Shown here: piece after piece, positions 16,068 to 25,727 of the stretch
How the letters are laid out: the number at the start of each line of letters is the position of its first letter
Numbering within the stretch: position 1 is the stretch's first letter
From: Treponema succinifaciens DSM 2489
GTDB lineage: Bacteria; Spirochaetota; Spirochaetia; Treponematales; Treponemataceae
Direction of reading: 5' to 3'
DNA length: 64,000 bases
Assembly (NCBI RefSeq): GCF_000195275.1
Contig: NC_015385.1
Location: forward strand, 2,186,501-2,250,500
Program-made: the position numbers and the translations under genes
Notes under the pieces: model-generated
What the model was told of the DNA's origin: nothing
Databases searched by the model: none
What the model saw: the letters and a program-made list of their open reading frames with translations, nothing else

Positions 16068-17267
16068 ATGATTTTAAGCGCAGTATTTTCAAAGCCATCA
16101 AAAACTTGCCAGGAAATTTTTGGCAAGCCTTATATAAAAATTCGAATCTGGAAAAATCCATCCCCTTCCGCAAAAAAGCAAAATAAATTTCAAGCTGAAT
16201 TTTTTACGGAAAAACAGGCATTCCAAAAAAGTTTCACTGCGGAACAAGCGCAGGAATTTATTGAAAAGCACGCAGGAACAGCTTTTAAAAACTGCATTGT
16301 AAAAACAGACACCGAAGAAATCACAACAATGGCAAATAAAAAAGGCGAAATAAAAGTTTTCAGAAAAGCTACAAAAAATTTTTCAACGGAACAAAAGTTT
16401 TCAAATAATTTCAACCGAATAAAAAACTACATTCTGCAAGAAGGAAATCCAGTTCCATTTTTAATTGAGCTTGGAGTTATGACAAAAGACGGAAAAGTAG
16501 TCGCGCAAAAATATGACAAATTCCGTCAGATAAATAGATTCCTAGAATTTATAAACGATATAATTGAAAGCATTGAAAAACTAAATGGAGCTTCTTACAC
16601 TCAGGAAAATCCTCTAAGAATTGTTGACTTCGGATCAGGAAAATCTTATTTAACTTTTGCGGTTTATTATTTTTTAACTGAGTTGAAAAAAATTCCTGCC
16701 TACATAACAGGACTTGATTTAAAAGAAGATGTAATAAAAAACTGCGATTCCCTTGCAAAAAAACTTGGATGCAAAAATCTTGAATTCAAAATTGGAAACA
16801 TTGCAGATTATTCATCCGAAAAAAATCCAGACATCATAATCACGCTTCACGCCTGCGACACAGCAACAGACTTCGCACTAGACTATGCAGTTAAACATAA
16901 TGCAAAAGCAATTCTTTCAGTTCCTTGCTGTCAGCACGAAATAAACAGTCAGCTCGAAAAATAAAAAATCAAATCAGAAAGTCCATTCGCTTCAATTGAA
17001 AGATTTGGAATTTTACGTGAACGATTTGCCGCAATTGCAACTGACGCAATCCGCGCAGAACTTCTTGAGCAATGCGGATACACAGTTCAGGTTTTGGAAT
17101 TCATCGACATGAGCCACACTCCAAAAAACATTTTAATCCGCGCTGTAAAAAAACAGTCAGACAATTTTAAAAATAAAGAATCAAAAATCAGAATTAAAAG
17201 CTTGCTTGATGAGCTTTACTGCAATCAGACACTTGAAAAACTTTTGAGCAAAGAATCAAAGCTATAG
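16068..17267 (+). pseudogene. SAM-dependent methyltransferase (Methyltransf_32 type) interrupted by an in-frame TAA
   Basis: The frame opens at ATG 16068 and would encode about 399 residues but meets TAA at 16962-16964. The same frame then runs on to TAG 17265-17267. The upstream part (298 aa) holds the SAM-binding motif IVDFGSGKSYLTFAVYYF about residue 183, LDLKEDVI, and the catalytic-type HACDTATD and VPCCQHE. The downstream part continues with family-typical RFGILRERFAAIATDAIRAE and FIDMSHTPKNILIRAVKK. No base is lost, so this is a nonsense change, not a frameshift. It may be a recent pseudogene, a stop that is read through, or a sequence error. A MITE lies directly upstream. Confidence 0.8.
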
Positions 17268-17326
17268 AAAAAAAAAATCAACTATGTTAGACTTAGTTAA
17301 TTTTTTAATAAAAGGAAGCAGATATT

Positions 17327-19108
17327 ATGGAAGAGAAAGAAATACTTGAAAGAGCTGCAAAATATATTGCAGAAGAAAAAGACGATTCTTTCCGCAAGGA
17401 AGTTGAAGATTTAGTTGCAAAAAAAGATATGGCTGAACTAGAAGACCGTTTCTATCAGAGTCTTGAATTCGGAACAGGCGGACTTCGCGGTGTAATGGGC
17501 GGCGGAACAAACCGCATGAACACACTCAACATTTCAAAAGCAACTCAAGGTCTTGCAAATTATTTAATCAAGGCTTTTCCAGAAGAAGCAAAGAACGGCA
17601 CATTGAGCGCATGTGTAGCTTATGACAGCCGCCATAACCATGATAAATTTTCTGACATCACAGCAAGAGTTTTTGCCGCAAACGGAATCAAAGCATATCT
17701 TTTCACTTCTCTTCGCCCTACTCCAGAACTTTCTTATGCAATCAGAATTCTTGGATGCAAAACTGGCGTTGTTGTAACTGCAAGCCATAATCCTCCACAG
17801 TACAACGGCTACAAAGCTTACTGGGACGACGGCGCGCAGGTTGTTGAGCCACATGACAAAGGAATCATCGATGAAGTCAACGCAGTAAAAGAAGTAAAGC
17901 TTATAGAAAAAGACGAAGCTGTAAAAGCAGGAAAAATCGTTTTAATCGACAAGGAAATCGATGAAAAATTCCAGGCAATGATAAAGTCAAATCTTTATCG
18001 TCCTGAGCTTATAAAAGAAAAAGCAAGCAGCGTAAAAGTTGTATACACTCCGCTCCACGGAACTGGCGCAATGCACGTTGAAAAAGTTCTCGGCGACCTT
18101 GGACTGAATGTAATCACAGTTCCAGAACAGCGCGAAGGAAACGGAGACTTTCCGACAGTAGAAAAGCCAAATCCGGAAGAAGCACCAGCGCTTAAAATGG
18201 CAGTTGAGCTTGCGGAAAAAGAAAAGGCTGATGTTGTAATGGCAACAGACCCAGACGCAGACAGATTCGGAACAGCATTTCCAGACAAAAACGGAAAATA
18301 CGTTCTTGTTTCAGGAAACCAGATGGGTGCGCTTCTTGCAGACTATGTTCTTCTTTCAAAAAAAGAATTCAACAAGATGCCGGAAAAACCAGTTCTTATC
18401 CGCTCAATCGTAACTTCACCTTTCGTTGATTCAATTGCAAAAAAATACAATGTGGCTGTAAAAGAATGTCTTACAGGCTTCAAGTGGATTGCTTATGATG
18501 AAGGCCAGATGGAAAAAGACGGAAGCGGAAACTATGTATTCGGACTTGAAGAAAGCTACGGTTATCTTGTAGAAACAGAAGTTCGCGACAAGGACGGAAT
18601 TTCAGCCGCGGCAATGTGCGCAGAAATGACACTTTACTGGGCAAGCAAAGGAAAATCACTCCTTGAGCATTTGAACGATATGTACAAGGAATACGGACTT
18701 TTTGAAGACCGCGCAATCAGCAAATATTTTCCTGGAGTACAAGGTCCAAAAATAATGGGCGGAATCATGACAAAGCTCCGCACAGAAGGACTTACTTCTC
18801 TCGGCGGAAAGAAAGTTATAAAAATCCGCGACATCCAGCAGCAGGTTGCTTTTGATCCGGCAAATCCGTCTTCAAAAGAAAACCTTCCTTGGCCAAAGAG
18901 CAATGTTCTTCAGTTCATTCTTGAAGGCGGAACAATTGTAAGCGCACGCCCAAGCGGAACAGAACCAAAGATTAAGTTCTACATAAACAGCACGGTTCCT
19001 GTTTCTGCAAAAACAGACGAAGCATTGGAAGAAGCAAAAAAAGCTGCCGACAAGCTCTGCTCAGATATTTCAGAAGAAATAAACGCAGTTCTTAACGCAG
19101 CAGGCTGA
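17327..19108 (+). CDS. Phosphohexomutase (phosphoglucomutase/phosphomannomutase)
   Basis: This 593-residue cytoplasmic enzyme interconverts hexose 1- and 6-phosphates, feeding glycolysis and envelope sugar synthesis. The phosphoserine loop is TASHNPPQYNGYKAYWDDGA (serine about residue 149), the metal loop is DPDADRFG (about 307-314), the sugar-binding loop contains GFKWIAYDEG and GLEESYGY, and the phosphate-binding loop is RPSGTEPKIKFY near the C-terminus. Length fits the long PgcA/PGM2-like subgroup. An AAGGAAG site lies about 8 nt before the ATG. It is followed by a hairpin at 19121-19160. Glucose versus mannose preference is not decided by sequence. Confidence 0.92.
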   Translation: MEEKEILERAAKYIAEEKDDSFRKEVEDLVAKKDMAELEDRFYQSLEFGTGGLRGVMGGGTNRMNTLNISKATQGLANYLIKAFPEEAKNGTLSACVAYDSRHNHDKFSDITARVFAANGIKAYLFTSLRPTPELSYAIRILGCKTGVVVTASHNPPQYNGYKAYWDDGAQVVEPHDKGIIDEVNAVKEVKLIEKDEAVKAGKIVLIDKEIDEKFQAMIKSNLYRPELIKEKASSVKVVYTPLHGTGAMHVEKVLGDLGLNVITVPEQREGNGDFPTVEKPNPEEAPALKMAVELAEKEKADVVMATDPDADRFGTAFPDKNGKYVLVSGNQMGALLADYVLLSKKEFNKMPEKPVLIRSIVTSPFVDSIAKKYNVAVKECLTGFKWIAYDEGQMEKDGSGNYVFGLEESYGYLVETEVRDKDGISAAAMCAEMTLYWASKGKSLLEHLNDMYKEYGLFEDRAISKYFPGVQGPKIMGGIMTKLRTEGLTSLGGKKVIKIRDIQQQVAFDPANPSSKENLPWPKSNVLQFILEGGTIVSARPSGTEPKIKFYINSTVPVSAKTDEALEEAKKAADKLCSDISEEINAVLNAAG

Positions 19109-19120
19109 ATTTAAAAAAAC

Positions 19121-19160
19121 AACAATGGTATCCGTAATGATTTTTGCGGATGCCATTGTT
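19121..19160 (+). terminator. Hairpin after the phosphohexomutase gene
   Basis: AACAATGGTATCCG (19121-19134) pairs with CGGATGCCATTGTT (19147-19160), including one G-T pair. The stem is strong but the following T-tract is weak. It ends 8 nt before the exonuclease start codon and so may limit read-through into that gene. Confidence 0.6.
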
Positions 19161-19168
19161 TACAACTT

Positions 19169-19819
19169 ATGGCATTTAAAATCTTCAACAGTTTTAGAAA
19201 CCTCGCAAGGGAATTTTATTCAGGAAAAACTTTTGTGGCATTCGACACAGAAACCACAGGACTAAAAGCTGAAAAAGAATTCATAATAGAAATCGGCGCT
19301 GTAAAATTCAACTGCGATGGAATTATCGGTGAACCGTTTGATATTTTAATAAAGCCGCCAATAGAACTTCCGCAGTTCATAAAAGACCTAACACATATCA
19401 CAGACAAAATGATTTCATGCTGCCCATGCGCAAAAGAAGCTGTCCCGCAGTTTTTAAATTTTGTCGGCGGAAAAGAAACTGTTCTTGTAGCGCACAATGC
19501 GCAGTTTGACTTAGGCTTTATAAATTCTGAGTTAAAAAGATTCAGCCATCCAGAACTTCCAAACGTTTGCATCGATACATTGAACGCCTCAAGATGGGCA
19601 TATCCTGATTTCATAAAGGAACAGGAAAAAGGCCAATACAAACTTCAAAGCCTTGCAAAAAGATTTGGAATAGAAGCAAAAGCAGCACACCGCGCAAACG
19701 ATGACGCAAGACTTTGCATGGAAATTTTCAAGCGGATAATAAGCGACACAATGGACAAGCAGAAAAATTTTTCAATAGACAAAATCAAAAGAAATCCAGT
19801 TCAAATCGAATTGTTCTAA
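19169..19819 (+). CDS. DnaQ-like 3'-5' exonuclease
   Basis: This 216-residue protein has a DEDD exonuclease domain. The Exo I motif is FVAFDTETTGL (about residues 22-32), Exo II lies in LVAHNAQFDLGFI (about 110-122), and Exo III is the HRANDDARLCMEIF segment (about 172-185), which makes it a DEDDh enzyme. It could be a stand-alone proofreading subunit (epsilon) of DNA polymerase III or a repair nuclease; the sequence alone does not separate these. There is no obvious ribosome-binding site; a strong hairpin ends 8 nt upstream. Confidence 0.85.
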   Translation: MAFKIFNSFRNLAREFYSGKTFVAFDTETTGLKAEKEFIIEIGAVKFNCDGIIGEPFDILIKPPIELPQFIKDLTHITDKMISCCPCAKEAVPQFLNFVGGKETVLVAHNAQFDLGFINSELKRFSHPELPNVCIDTLNASRWAYPDFIKEQEKGQYKLQSLAKRFGIEAKAAHRANDDARLCMEIFKRIISDTMDKQKNFSIDKIKRNPVQIELF

Positions 19820-19833
19820 ATTAAAATTACTGA

Positions 19834-19861
19834 TTGACAAAAAAAAACAATTTAATATAAC
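19834..19861 (+). promoter_or_regulatory. Promoter of the second MATE gene
   Basis: TTGACA (19834-19839) and TATAAC (19856-19861) are 16 nt apart. Only 8 nt separate the -10 box from ATG 19870, and no Shine-Dalgarno is present, which suggests a leaderless transcript. Confidence 0.6.
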
Positions 19862-19869
19862 ATTGGCGA

Positions 19870-21225
19870 ATGTCAGAAAACATCAAAGAAAACAAAATGG
19901 GTGTAATGCCTGTAACCAAACTTCTTTTAAATATGTCATTGCCGATTATGCTTTCAATGCTGGTAATGGCATGCTACAATATCGTTGACAGCATTTTTGT
20001 TGCGCAGATAAATGAAAACGCATTGACTGCAATATCGCTTGCATTTCCGGTTCAAACACTGATGATTGCAGTTTCAATAGGAACAGCAATCGGTGTAAAT
20101 GCGCTTTTAGCAATGAAGCTTGGACAAAAAGACAGCGATACAGTAAACAAAATCGCCATCAACGGACTATTCCTTTCAGTTTGCAGCTTTATTGCATTTT
20201 TTATTCTCGGATTTCTTTTTACAAAGCCTTATTTAAAAACACAAACAGGCGATGAACAGATTATTCAATTCGGAAGTGAATATTTAAAAATAATAACAAT
20301 GGCATCCTTCGCGCTTTTTGTTTCAACAATGTCGGACAGGCTTTTGCAGGCAACGGGAAGAACTTTTTACACAATGATAACACAGCTTGTTGGAGCAATC
20401 ACAAACATAATTCTTGACCCGCTTATGATTTTTGGAATCGGTCCTTTTCCAAAAATGGGAATGGCAGGCGCGGCATGGGCAACAGTCATCGGACAAATTC
20501 TTTCTGCTCTAGTTTCAATTTATTTCAATCTGAAAAAAAATCCTGACATACATTTTAAACTAAAAGGATTCAAACCAGATTCTCTGATAATAGGTCAGAT
20601 TTATAAAATCGGAATTCCTTCAATTCTTCTTCAGTCTATAAATTCTGTTACAACTTACGGAATGAATTTGATTCTTGGAACTTTTTCTGCAACAGCAATC
20701 GCAGTATATGGAGTTTATTTTAAACTGAACAGTTTTGTCTTTATGCCGGTATTCGGACTTACAACTGGAATGGTTCCGATTGTTTCGTACAACTACGGAG
20801 CAGGAAACGCAGAGCGAATCAAGAAAACTGTAAAGTCAACAATTTTAATTGCAGTTTCAATTATGATATTCGGCATTATAATTTTTGAACTTTTCCCAGC
20901 AGAACTGTTAATGCTATTCAAGGCAAGCGAACATATGCTCGGAATAGGATGCACGGCAATGAGAATTATCGCGCCAAGTTTTATCGGAGCGGCAATCGCA
21001 ATTACACTAGGTTCAGCTTTTCAGGCTTTAGGAAAATCTTTTTTAAGCATGACAGTTTCTTTTGTAAGACAACTGGTTGTTTTGCTTCCTGTGGCATATT
21101 TTCTTTCACGCAGTGGAAAGCTTGAAAATGTCTGGTTTTGTTTTCTCGTTGCTGAAATTTTTGCAATCAGCCTTTCTTCATTTTTCATGCAAAGAATAAA
21201 AAAGACAATGCTCGACAAACTTTAA
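19870..21225 (+). CDS. MATE-family efflux transporter 2
   Basis: This 451-residue polytopic membrane protein has about twelve hydrophobic segments. Family features are PVTKLLLNMSLPIMLSMLVM at the start, VDSIFVAQINENALTAISLAFP about residues 41-62, and the second-half GLTTGMVPIVSYNYGAGN (about 292-309). It is probably a cation-coupled exporter of unknown substrate. It has its own promoter very near the start codon. A short gap separates it from the convergent LysM/M23 gene. Confidence 0.9.
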   Translation: MSENIKENKMGVMPVTKLLLNMSLPIMLSMLVMACYNIVDSIFVAQINENALTAISLAFPVQTLMIAVSIGTAIGVNALLAMKLGQKDSDTVNKIAINGLFLSVCSFIAFFILGFLFTKPYLKTQTGDEQIIQFGSEYLKIITMASFALFVSTMSDRLLQATGRTFYTMITQLVGAITNIILDPLMIFGIGPFPKMGMAGAAWATVIGQILSALVSIYFNLKKNPDIHFKLKGFKPDSLIIGQIYKIGIPSILLQSINSVTTYGMNLILGTFSATAIAVYGVYFKLNSFVFMPVFGLTTGMVPIVSYNYGAGNAERIKKTVKSTILIAVSIMIFGIIIFELFPAELLMLFKASEHMLGIGCTAMRIIAPSFIGAAIAITLGSAFQALGKSFLSMTVSFVRQLVVLLPVAYFLSRSGKLENVWFCFLVAEIFAISLSSFFMQRIKKTMLDKL

Positions 21226-21251
21226 TTTTAAAAAGAGACCGGTAAATAAAG

Positions 21252-22124
21252 CTAGCCTCTTGGAGCTTTCGCAGGATCAATAGGATTTGACTTTTGAAAA
21301 ACCATCAGGCAAACTTGAGTTGTGCCTTTTATGCTGTCTGTTCCCGCAGTTCCCAAAGAATCGCCAAACACAACATAATCGCCTTTGCGGACTTTTATAG
21401 AGCCAAGTCCTGAATAAACATAAATGTGTCCGGTTTTCGCTTGAACGAAAACAACTTGCCCATATCCTCTGTAGTTTCCAACATACATAATAGTTCCGGC
21501 GCGGATTGCAGTTACACTTTCATTTTTTTGCGCGCTAAGCTGAACACCGCTGACCTTTCCGTTCATGTAAGTTACCAGCGGATTTTTTACAGGCCAAGTC
21601 AAATTTGAATCGCCTTTTTTCTCTGAATATTTTCGCGGATCACTTGAAGGCAAGCTAGGAAGAGACGCCGAAGTATCAACAATCGTAACAGGAATTTTCA
21701 GACGCTGTCCGGCCTTTAAAACTGTATCGGAATCAAGGTTGTTCAACCCCTTAAGCTCTTCAACAGAAATTCCGTTTACTTTTGCAATTCTATAAAAAGT
21801 GTCGCCCTTTTGAACTGTGTATGTGTCAAATTTTCTTTCTGCGCTAAGCGTATTTTTTACAGGCGAAGATGAAGGTAAAATTTTTTTCTCAACGTTCTTT
21901 TCTGGAATCGAAAGTTTCTGTCCAACTTTTAGAACATCGTTTACAGTAAGATTATTCACAGCACAAAGCTGCTCAACAGAAATTCCATACTTTCGACTGA
22001 TTGAATAATAAGTTTCTCCTTTTTCAACTGCATGAGTTCCTGCAAAAGAAAAACAGACAGTCAAAAAAAGAATTGAAAGAAACAAAATATTTTTTCTATA
22101 TTCAAATTTTTTACTCATAATCAT
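21252..22124 (-). CDS. LysM-LysM-M23 envelope protein, catalytically degenerate
   Basis: This 290-residue exported protein has an N-terminal signal segment (about residues 7-28), two LysM peptidoglycan-binding domains (about 32-74 and 98-142, each with YS/YR-I...Y-G-S-V...L-N), and a C-terminal M23 (LytM) fold. The zinc ligands expected in active M23 endopeptidases are missing: the usual first histidine and aspartate are replaced in SGVQLSAQKN, and the usual HxH is replaced by CLMVF. Such proteins (compare EnvC and NlpD) typically activate amidases instead of cutting peptidoglycan. A role in cell separation is inferred from that comparison. ATG 22118 is an alternative start two codons in. Confidence 0.8.
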   Translation of the reverse strand: MIMSKKFEYRKNILFLSILFLTVCFSFAGTHAVEKGETYYSISRKYGISVEQLCAVNNLTVNDVLKVGQKLSIPEKNVEKKILPSSSPVKNTLSAERKFDTYTVQKGDTFYRIAKVNGISVEELKGLNNLDSDTVLKAGQRLKIPVTIVDTSASLPSLPSSDPRKYSEKKGDSNLTWPVKNPLVTYMNGKVSGVQLSAQKNESVTAIRAGTIMYVGNYRGYGQVVFVQAKTGHIYVYSGLGSIKVRKGDYVVFGDSLGTAGTDSIKGTTQVCLMVFQKSNPIDPAKAPRG

Positions 22125-22171
22125 ACCGTTAGTTTATCGGCTGATTTATGAAAAAAAATTACCTTAAAGTT

Positions 22172-22963
22172 TTAAAACAATTCAGGGAAAATATCGTTCA
22201 TGCCGTACAATGCGCCGCTCTTTAGCTTGCCTTCTTTCAGCATGGAAGAAAGATTTTCCAAAGCATGAACAGCTCCATTTGCAAAACCCTTGCGGCTTCT
22301 TGCTGTGTGCGCAATTTCAATTGTATCAGCCTCGCAATCAAAGAAAACTTTGTGTGTTCCCGGTACTGTACCGCATCTTGTGGAAGAAACGTGAAGCTGA
22401 TTCGGCAAAGGCTTTTCCTTGAACTCATTTGTTACAATTGAATTTTTTCTTTTGAATTCAGAAAGCAGATGATTCGCAATTTCAAGCGCAGTTCCAGAAG
22501 GACTATCAGCTTTTTGATTATGATGCATTTCCCAAATTGCAGCGTCATACTCAGAAAATTTATTCGCAAGGCGAGCGGCATCTTCTACAATTTTATAAAG
22601 GATATTTACACCAATGGAAAAGTTCGCGCTTGTCATAATTGTTCCGCCGCACTTTGCAGCAAGAGAAGCAACCTCCTCCTTTTTGTCATTCCAGCCAGTA
22701 GTTCCAACTACCATAGGAATTTTCAAAGGAAGAAGAGCTTTTATATTTTCAAGAACAGAAGACGGATGCGTAAATTCAATTATTCCATCCGCACCGCTAG
22801 AAACAACTGCATCTGCAAGAGCCTTGCTGTCTCCTGCGGAAATTTTCACCTTGGCATCTGGCACAAAAACATCAATCGTAGACACAACAGAATGTCCAAA
22901 TGCCAATGCGGACTGTTCAAGCATATGCCCCATTTTTCCATATCCAACCAATGCAATTTTCAT
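22172..22963 (-). CDS. dapB: 4-hydroxy-tetrahydrodipicolinate reductase
   Basis: This 263-residue enzyme reduces the product of DapA in lysine and diaminopimelate synthesis, using NAD(P)H. The nucleotide-binding motif is VGYGKMG (about residues 5-11), and the catalytic and substrate-binding segment reads EMHHNQKADSPSGTALE (about 147-163). I start at ATG 22963, which has a GGAGG site 6 nt upstream; the frame to 22978 adds five residues. It follows lysC by 18 nt, so two steps of the aspartate pathway are co-expressed. Confidence 0.94.
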   Translation of the reverse strand: MKIALVGYGKMGHMLEQSALAFGHSVVSTIDVFVPDAKVKISAGDSKALADAVVSSGADGIIEFTHPSSVLENIKALLPLKIPMVVGTTGWNDKKEEVASLAAKCGGTIMTSANFSIGVNILYKIVEDAARLANKFSEYDAAIWEMHHNQKADSPSGTALEIANHLLSEFKRKNSIVTNEFKEKPLPNQLHVSSTRCGTVPGTHKVFFDCEADTIEIAHTARSRKGFANGAVHALENLSSMLKEGKLKSGALYGMNDIFPELF

Positions 22964-22981
22964 TATTAATCCTCCCAAAAA

Positions 22982-24307
22982 TTAAGCAAAAAGAACTGAA
23001 TGAATTGCTTCTACAGTTTTGTCCGCCTGATTTGTATCCACAAGAATGCTTATGTTAACTTTGCTTGCGCCTTGGCTTATCATCTGAACATTTATTCCTT
23101 CTTTTGAAAGTCCATCGAATGCCTTTGCAATAATCACGCTGGATCTTGAAGCATCGCAAATTATTGTAACAATCGCCTTACCAGTTTTTACATTGACATC
23201 AGCAACACGCTTTAAATCTTCAATAAGTCCTGTCAAATCTGCTTTTCCATCAACAGTCAAACTGACAGAAACTTCAGAAGTCGCAATAACATCAATACTG
23301 ATATTCCATTTTAAAAACTGATTGAAAATATGCGCAAGAAATCCAGCGGCTCCAAGCATACGGCTAGACTGAATATCTATGAGTGTTACATTTTTTACTT
23401 TTGTAATTGCAGTAACAAGCGGACGAGTTCCTGTATGCTCTTCAACAATAAGAGTGCCGTGGCTTTTTATATTGTAGCTGTTTTTTACACGGACAGGAGT
23501 TCTGGTTTTTCTGCAAGGAATCATGCTGCGCGGATGAAGAACCTGACTTCCGAACATTGCAAGTTCCTGAGCTTCCTCATAAGTTACTTCATCAACCGGC
23601 CGGGCTTCTTTTACAATGCGAGGATCTGTCGTCATAATTCCGTCAACATCTTTCCAAGTCTGAATTTCCTTTGCCCTCATTGCCGCGCCAATCATAGTTG
23701 CGCTCAAGTCGCTTCCGCCGCGCCCCAAAGTTGTTATGATTCCGTTTTTATCTTTAGCAATGAAACCAGTTACTATAGGAATTTCATTTGAAGTTCCGCT
23801 TTTATATCCACCAAGATGCTTCGGAATATTTTCCCACACTTCATCCAAAAGTTCTGCCGCCATATAATTTGAATCGCTCACAAATCCAATGTCCCAGGAA
23901 TCAAACGCCTTTGCTTCAGTTCCAAGAGAACAAAGATAAGCTGACATCATGCGCACGGACATACGCTCGCCAAAAGACACAAGATAATCTCTAGTGCGTT
24001 TTGTAAGTTCATGCAGCATACTTATTCCAGTAAGAAGAGTTTTCAATTCGCCAAGCAATTCTTTTATTTCCGGAACAGAAACGCCAAGCTGTTTTTCTGT
24101 TTCAATGTGAAGCTTTTCAATTTTTTCAATGTCAACAGTTCCCTTCACTGCCATGTCAGCAGCTTCAAGAAGATGATCTGTTGTGTCTCCCATTGCGCTT
24201 AAAACAACAACAGGACGCTCACCTTTATATGCCTGAATTATTTCGGCTACATGTTTAATGCGGTCAGCATTTGCAACCGAGCTTCCGCCAAATTTCATTA
24301 CAATCAT
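22982..24307 (-). CDS. lysC: Aspartate kinase
   Basis: This 441-residue enzyme phosphorylates aspartate, the entry step to lysine, threonine, methionine and diaminopimelate. The opening KFGGSSVANADRI is diagnostic, the catalytic region contains LGRGGSDLSATMIGAA (about residues 196-211), and two C-terminal ACT domains (from about residue 305, starting KVKNVTLIDIQSS) should bind feedback inhibitors. It is monofunctional, with no homoserine dehydrogenase part. TATAAT ends 7 nt before the ATG and there is no Shine-Dalgarno, so the mRNA is probably leaderless. Confidence 0.94.
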   Translation of the reverse strand: MIVMKFGGSSVANADRIKHVAEIIQAYKGERPVVVLSAMGDTTDHLLEAADMAVKGTVDIEKIEKLHIETEKQLGVSVPEIKELLGELKTLLTGISMLHELTKRTRDYLVSFGERMSVRMMSAYLCSLGTEAKAFDSWDIGFVSDSNYMAAELLDEVWENIPKHLGGYKSGTSNEIPIVTGFIAKDKNGIITTLGRGGSDLSATMIGAAMRAKEIQTWKDVDGIMTTDPRIVKEARPVDEVTYEEAQELAMFGSQVLHPRSMIPCRKTRTPVRVKNSYNIKSHGTLIVEEHTGTRPLVTAITKVKNVTLIDIQSSRMLGAAGFLAHIFNQFLKWNISIDVIATSEVSVSLTVDGKADLTGLIEDLKRVADVNVKTGKAIVTIICDASRSSVIIAKAFDGLSKEGINVQMISQGASKVNISILVDTNQADKTVEAIHSVLFA

Positions 24308-24314
24308 AGCAACG

Positions 24315-24343
24315 ATTATACTTAAGGATTAACTGAAAGTCTA
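24315..24343 (-). promoter_or_regulatory. Promoter of lysC-dapB
   Basis: TAGACT (24343-24338) and TATAAT (24320-24315) are 17 nt apart. The promoter overlaps the end of the DUF1015 gene. Seven bases separate it from the lysC ATG. Confidence 0.6.
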
Positions 24344-25641
24344 TCGGATGAAAAAAGTTTTCTGCATTCAAGATAGAATCTTTTTTCGCTGGCTTCTCCC
24401 ATGCTGAAACTTTTTCGAGGCAAAGGTCCGCGGCTAGAAATTGTTTCAAAGAATGAATCTTTTGCGATTGGAGGAAGAAGAATTGCAACTGCATTTTTCT
24501 GCGCACCAAGCCTGAAAACTTCTTCATTGCCGTGAATGTAGTCAATTTCAATTTCTTTGTTACAGGAAATAAATTCATCAAGCAACAGCTGAAGACGGCT
24601 GACTGCAAGCTCCTGAATTTTAGTTTTTAGTCTGAAATATTTTTGACTTTCATTTTCTTTAAAAACAAAACCAAAATCCGCCTTGGAACTTTTTACATTT
24701 TTTTCCAAAGCATTTTCATTTGTTTCTTCTACAAGTTCACCGTCAAGTTTTTCATTTAAAAAAGAAATCAATTTGAAAGCATCGCAATTAAAAAGAACAC
24801 GGTGAATCGGCTCAAAGGTCAACCCAGAATCATAAATGTTTACAATCTCAACAAGAGCATAGCGCGCATTTAAATCTGACGAATCAGAATTTTTACATTC
24901 GTCCCAAACAGCCTTTGCAGTCGCCAAAGAATGGTTTCCGTCTCCAACAGCAAACAAAAAAGAATTTCCTTCGCCGTCAGAATTTTCTCTCTTTAATTTT
25001 TCAAGTGCAGAAGAAATTTTTTCAAATGCCTCTTTTGATTTTACAGCCCAGCCTGAAACATGACCGGCATTCATCATCAAGTTTCCGTCATAAACCGGCG
25101 GATTTTTTCTAGCTTCACTGCCAGCTTCTTCTATAAGGCAATGCTCAGAATCGTTCACCAAAAGCATAATGTGAGGAAGCTCAAGCGGCGCATCTTTTCT
25201 GATTTCTTTTCGAACAGGAATTCTTTCCGGAATAGTAGCTTCCGTGGCGCGGATTAAACTTTTTGAAAAAGGCTTCCATTCATAAGTTTCCAAATCAATC
25301 GCAGCAACAAGACCGCGGCGGACTCTTCCGTAGCAAGTCTTTCGCTCAACATAAATAAATTCCTTTTCAGGCAAATCAAAAATATTCTCATCAAGATATT
25401 TTTTCATTGTCTGGCGGATTTTTTCTATGCGTTCTTTTTTATCTGAAGAAGAAAGAAAAATTTCCGGCAAAATCAAATTCAAAGTTGAAGGAGAACTGCC
25501 GACAATTTCTTCTGTTTTTTTCCAATAATCAAAATCCTGCGTATACTGATCGCACGCCACAACGCACCAAGTATTTAACTCTTTTTTTCTAGGCAAAAGA
25601 ATTTCCGGGATTTGTATTCCAAACTGCTCAAAATTTTCCAT
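24322..25641 (-). CDS. DUF1015 family protein
   Basis: This 439-residue cytoplasmic protein belongs to the DUF1015 family, seen from the segment FAVGDGNHSLATAKAVWDECK about residue 220 and the N-terminal PEILLPRKKELNTWCVVACDQYTQD. No biochemical role is firmly established for the family as far as I know. The open frame reaches back to 25827, across the rpoN start on the other strand, but family members begin close to the FGIQIPEILLP stretch, so I choose ATG 25641. It is divergent from rpoN (86 nt) and precedes lysC by 14 nt. Confidence 0.8.
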   Translation of the reverse strand: MENFEQFGIQIPEILLPRKKELNTWCVVACDQYTQDFDYWKKTEEIVGSSPSTLNLILPEIFLSSSDKKERIEKIRQTMKKYLDENIFDLPEKEFIYVERKTCYGRVRRGLVAAIDLETYEWKPFSKSLIRATEATIPERIPVRKEIRKDAPLELPHIMLLVNDSEHCLIEEAGSEARKNPPVYDGNLMMNAGHVSGWAVKSKEAFEKISSALEKLKRENSDGEGNSFLFAVGDGNHSLATAKAVWDECKNSDSSDLNARYALVEIVNIYDSGLTFEPIHRVLFNCDAFKLISFLNEKLDGELVEETNENALEKNVKSSKADFGFVFKENESQKYFRLKTKIQELAVSRLQLLLDEFISCNKEIEIDYIHGNEEVFRLGAQKNAVAILLPPIAKDSFFETISSRGPLPRKSFSMGEASEKRFYLECRKLFSSDRLSVNP

Positions 25642-25692
25642 AAAAAAATTATATAGATATTTTTCAATTTTAGCCATAAGAGAAAACCAAAA

Positions 25693-25721
25693 TTGAATTT
25701 TCTGAAAATTGCAATTATAAT
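25693..25721 (+). promoter_or_regulatory. Promoter of rpoN
   Basis: TTGAAT (25693-25698) and a perfect TATAAT (25716-25721) are 17 nt apart. The ATG follows after only 6 nt, so transcription should begin at or next to the start codon. Confidence 0.72.
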
Positions 25722-25727
25722 TAAGTA

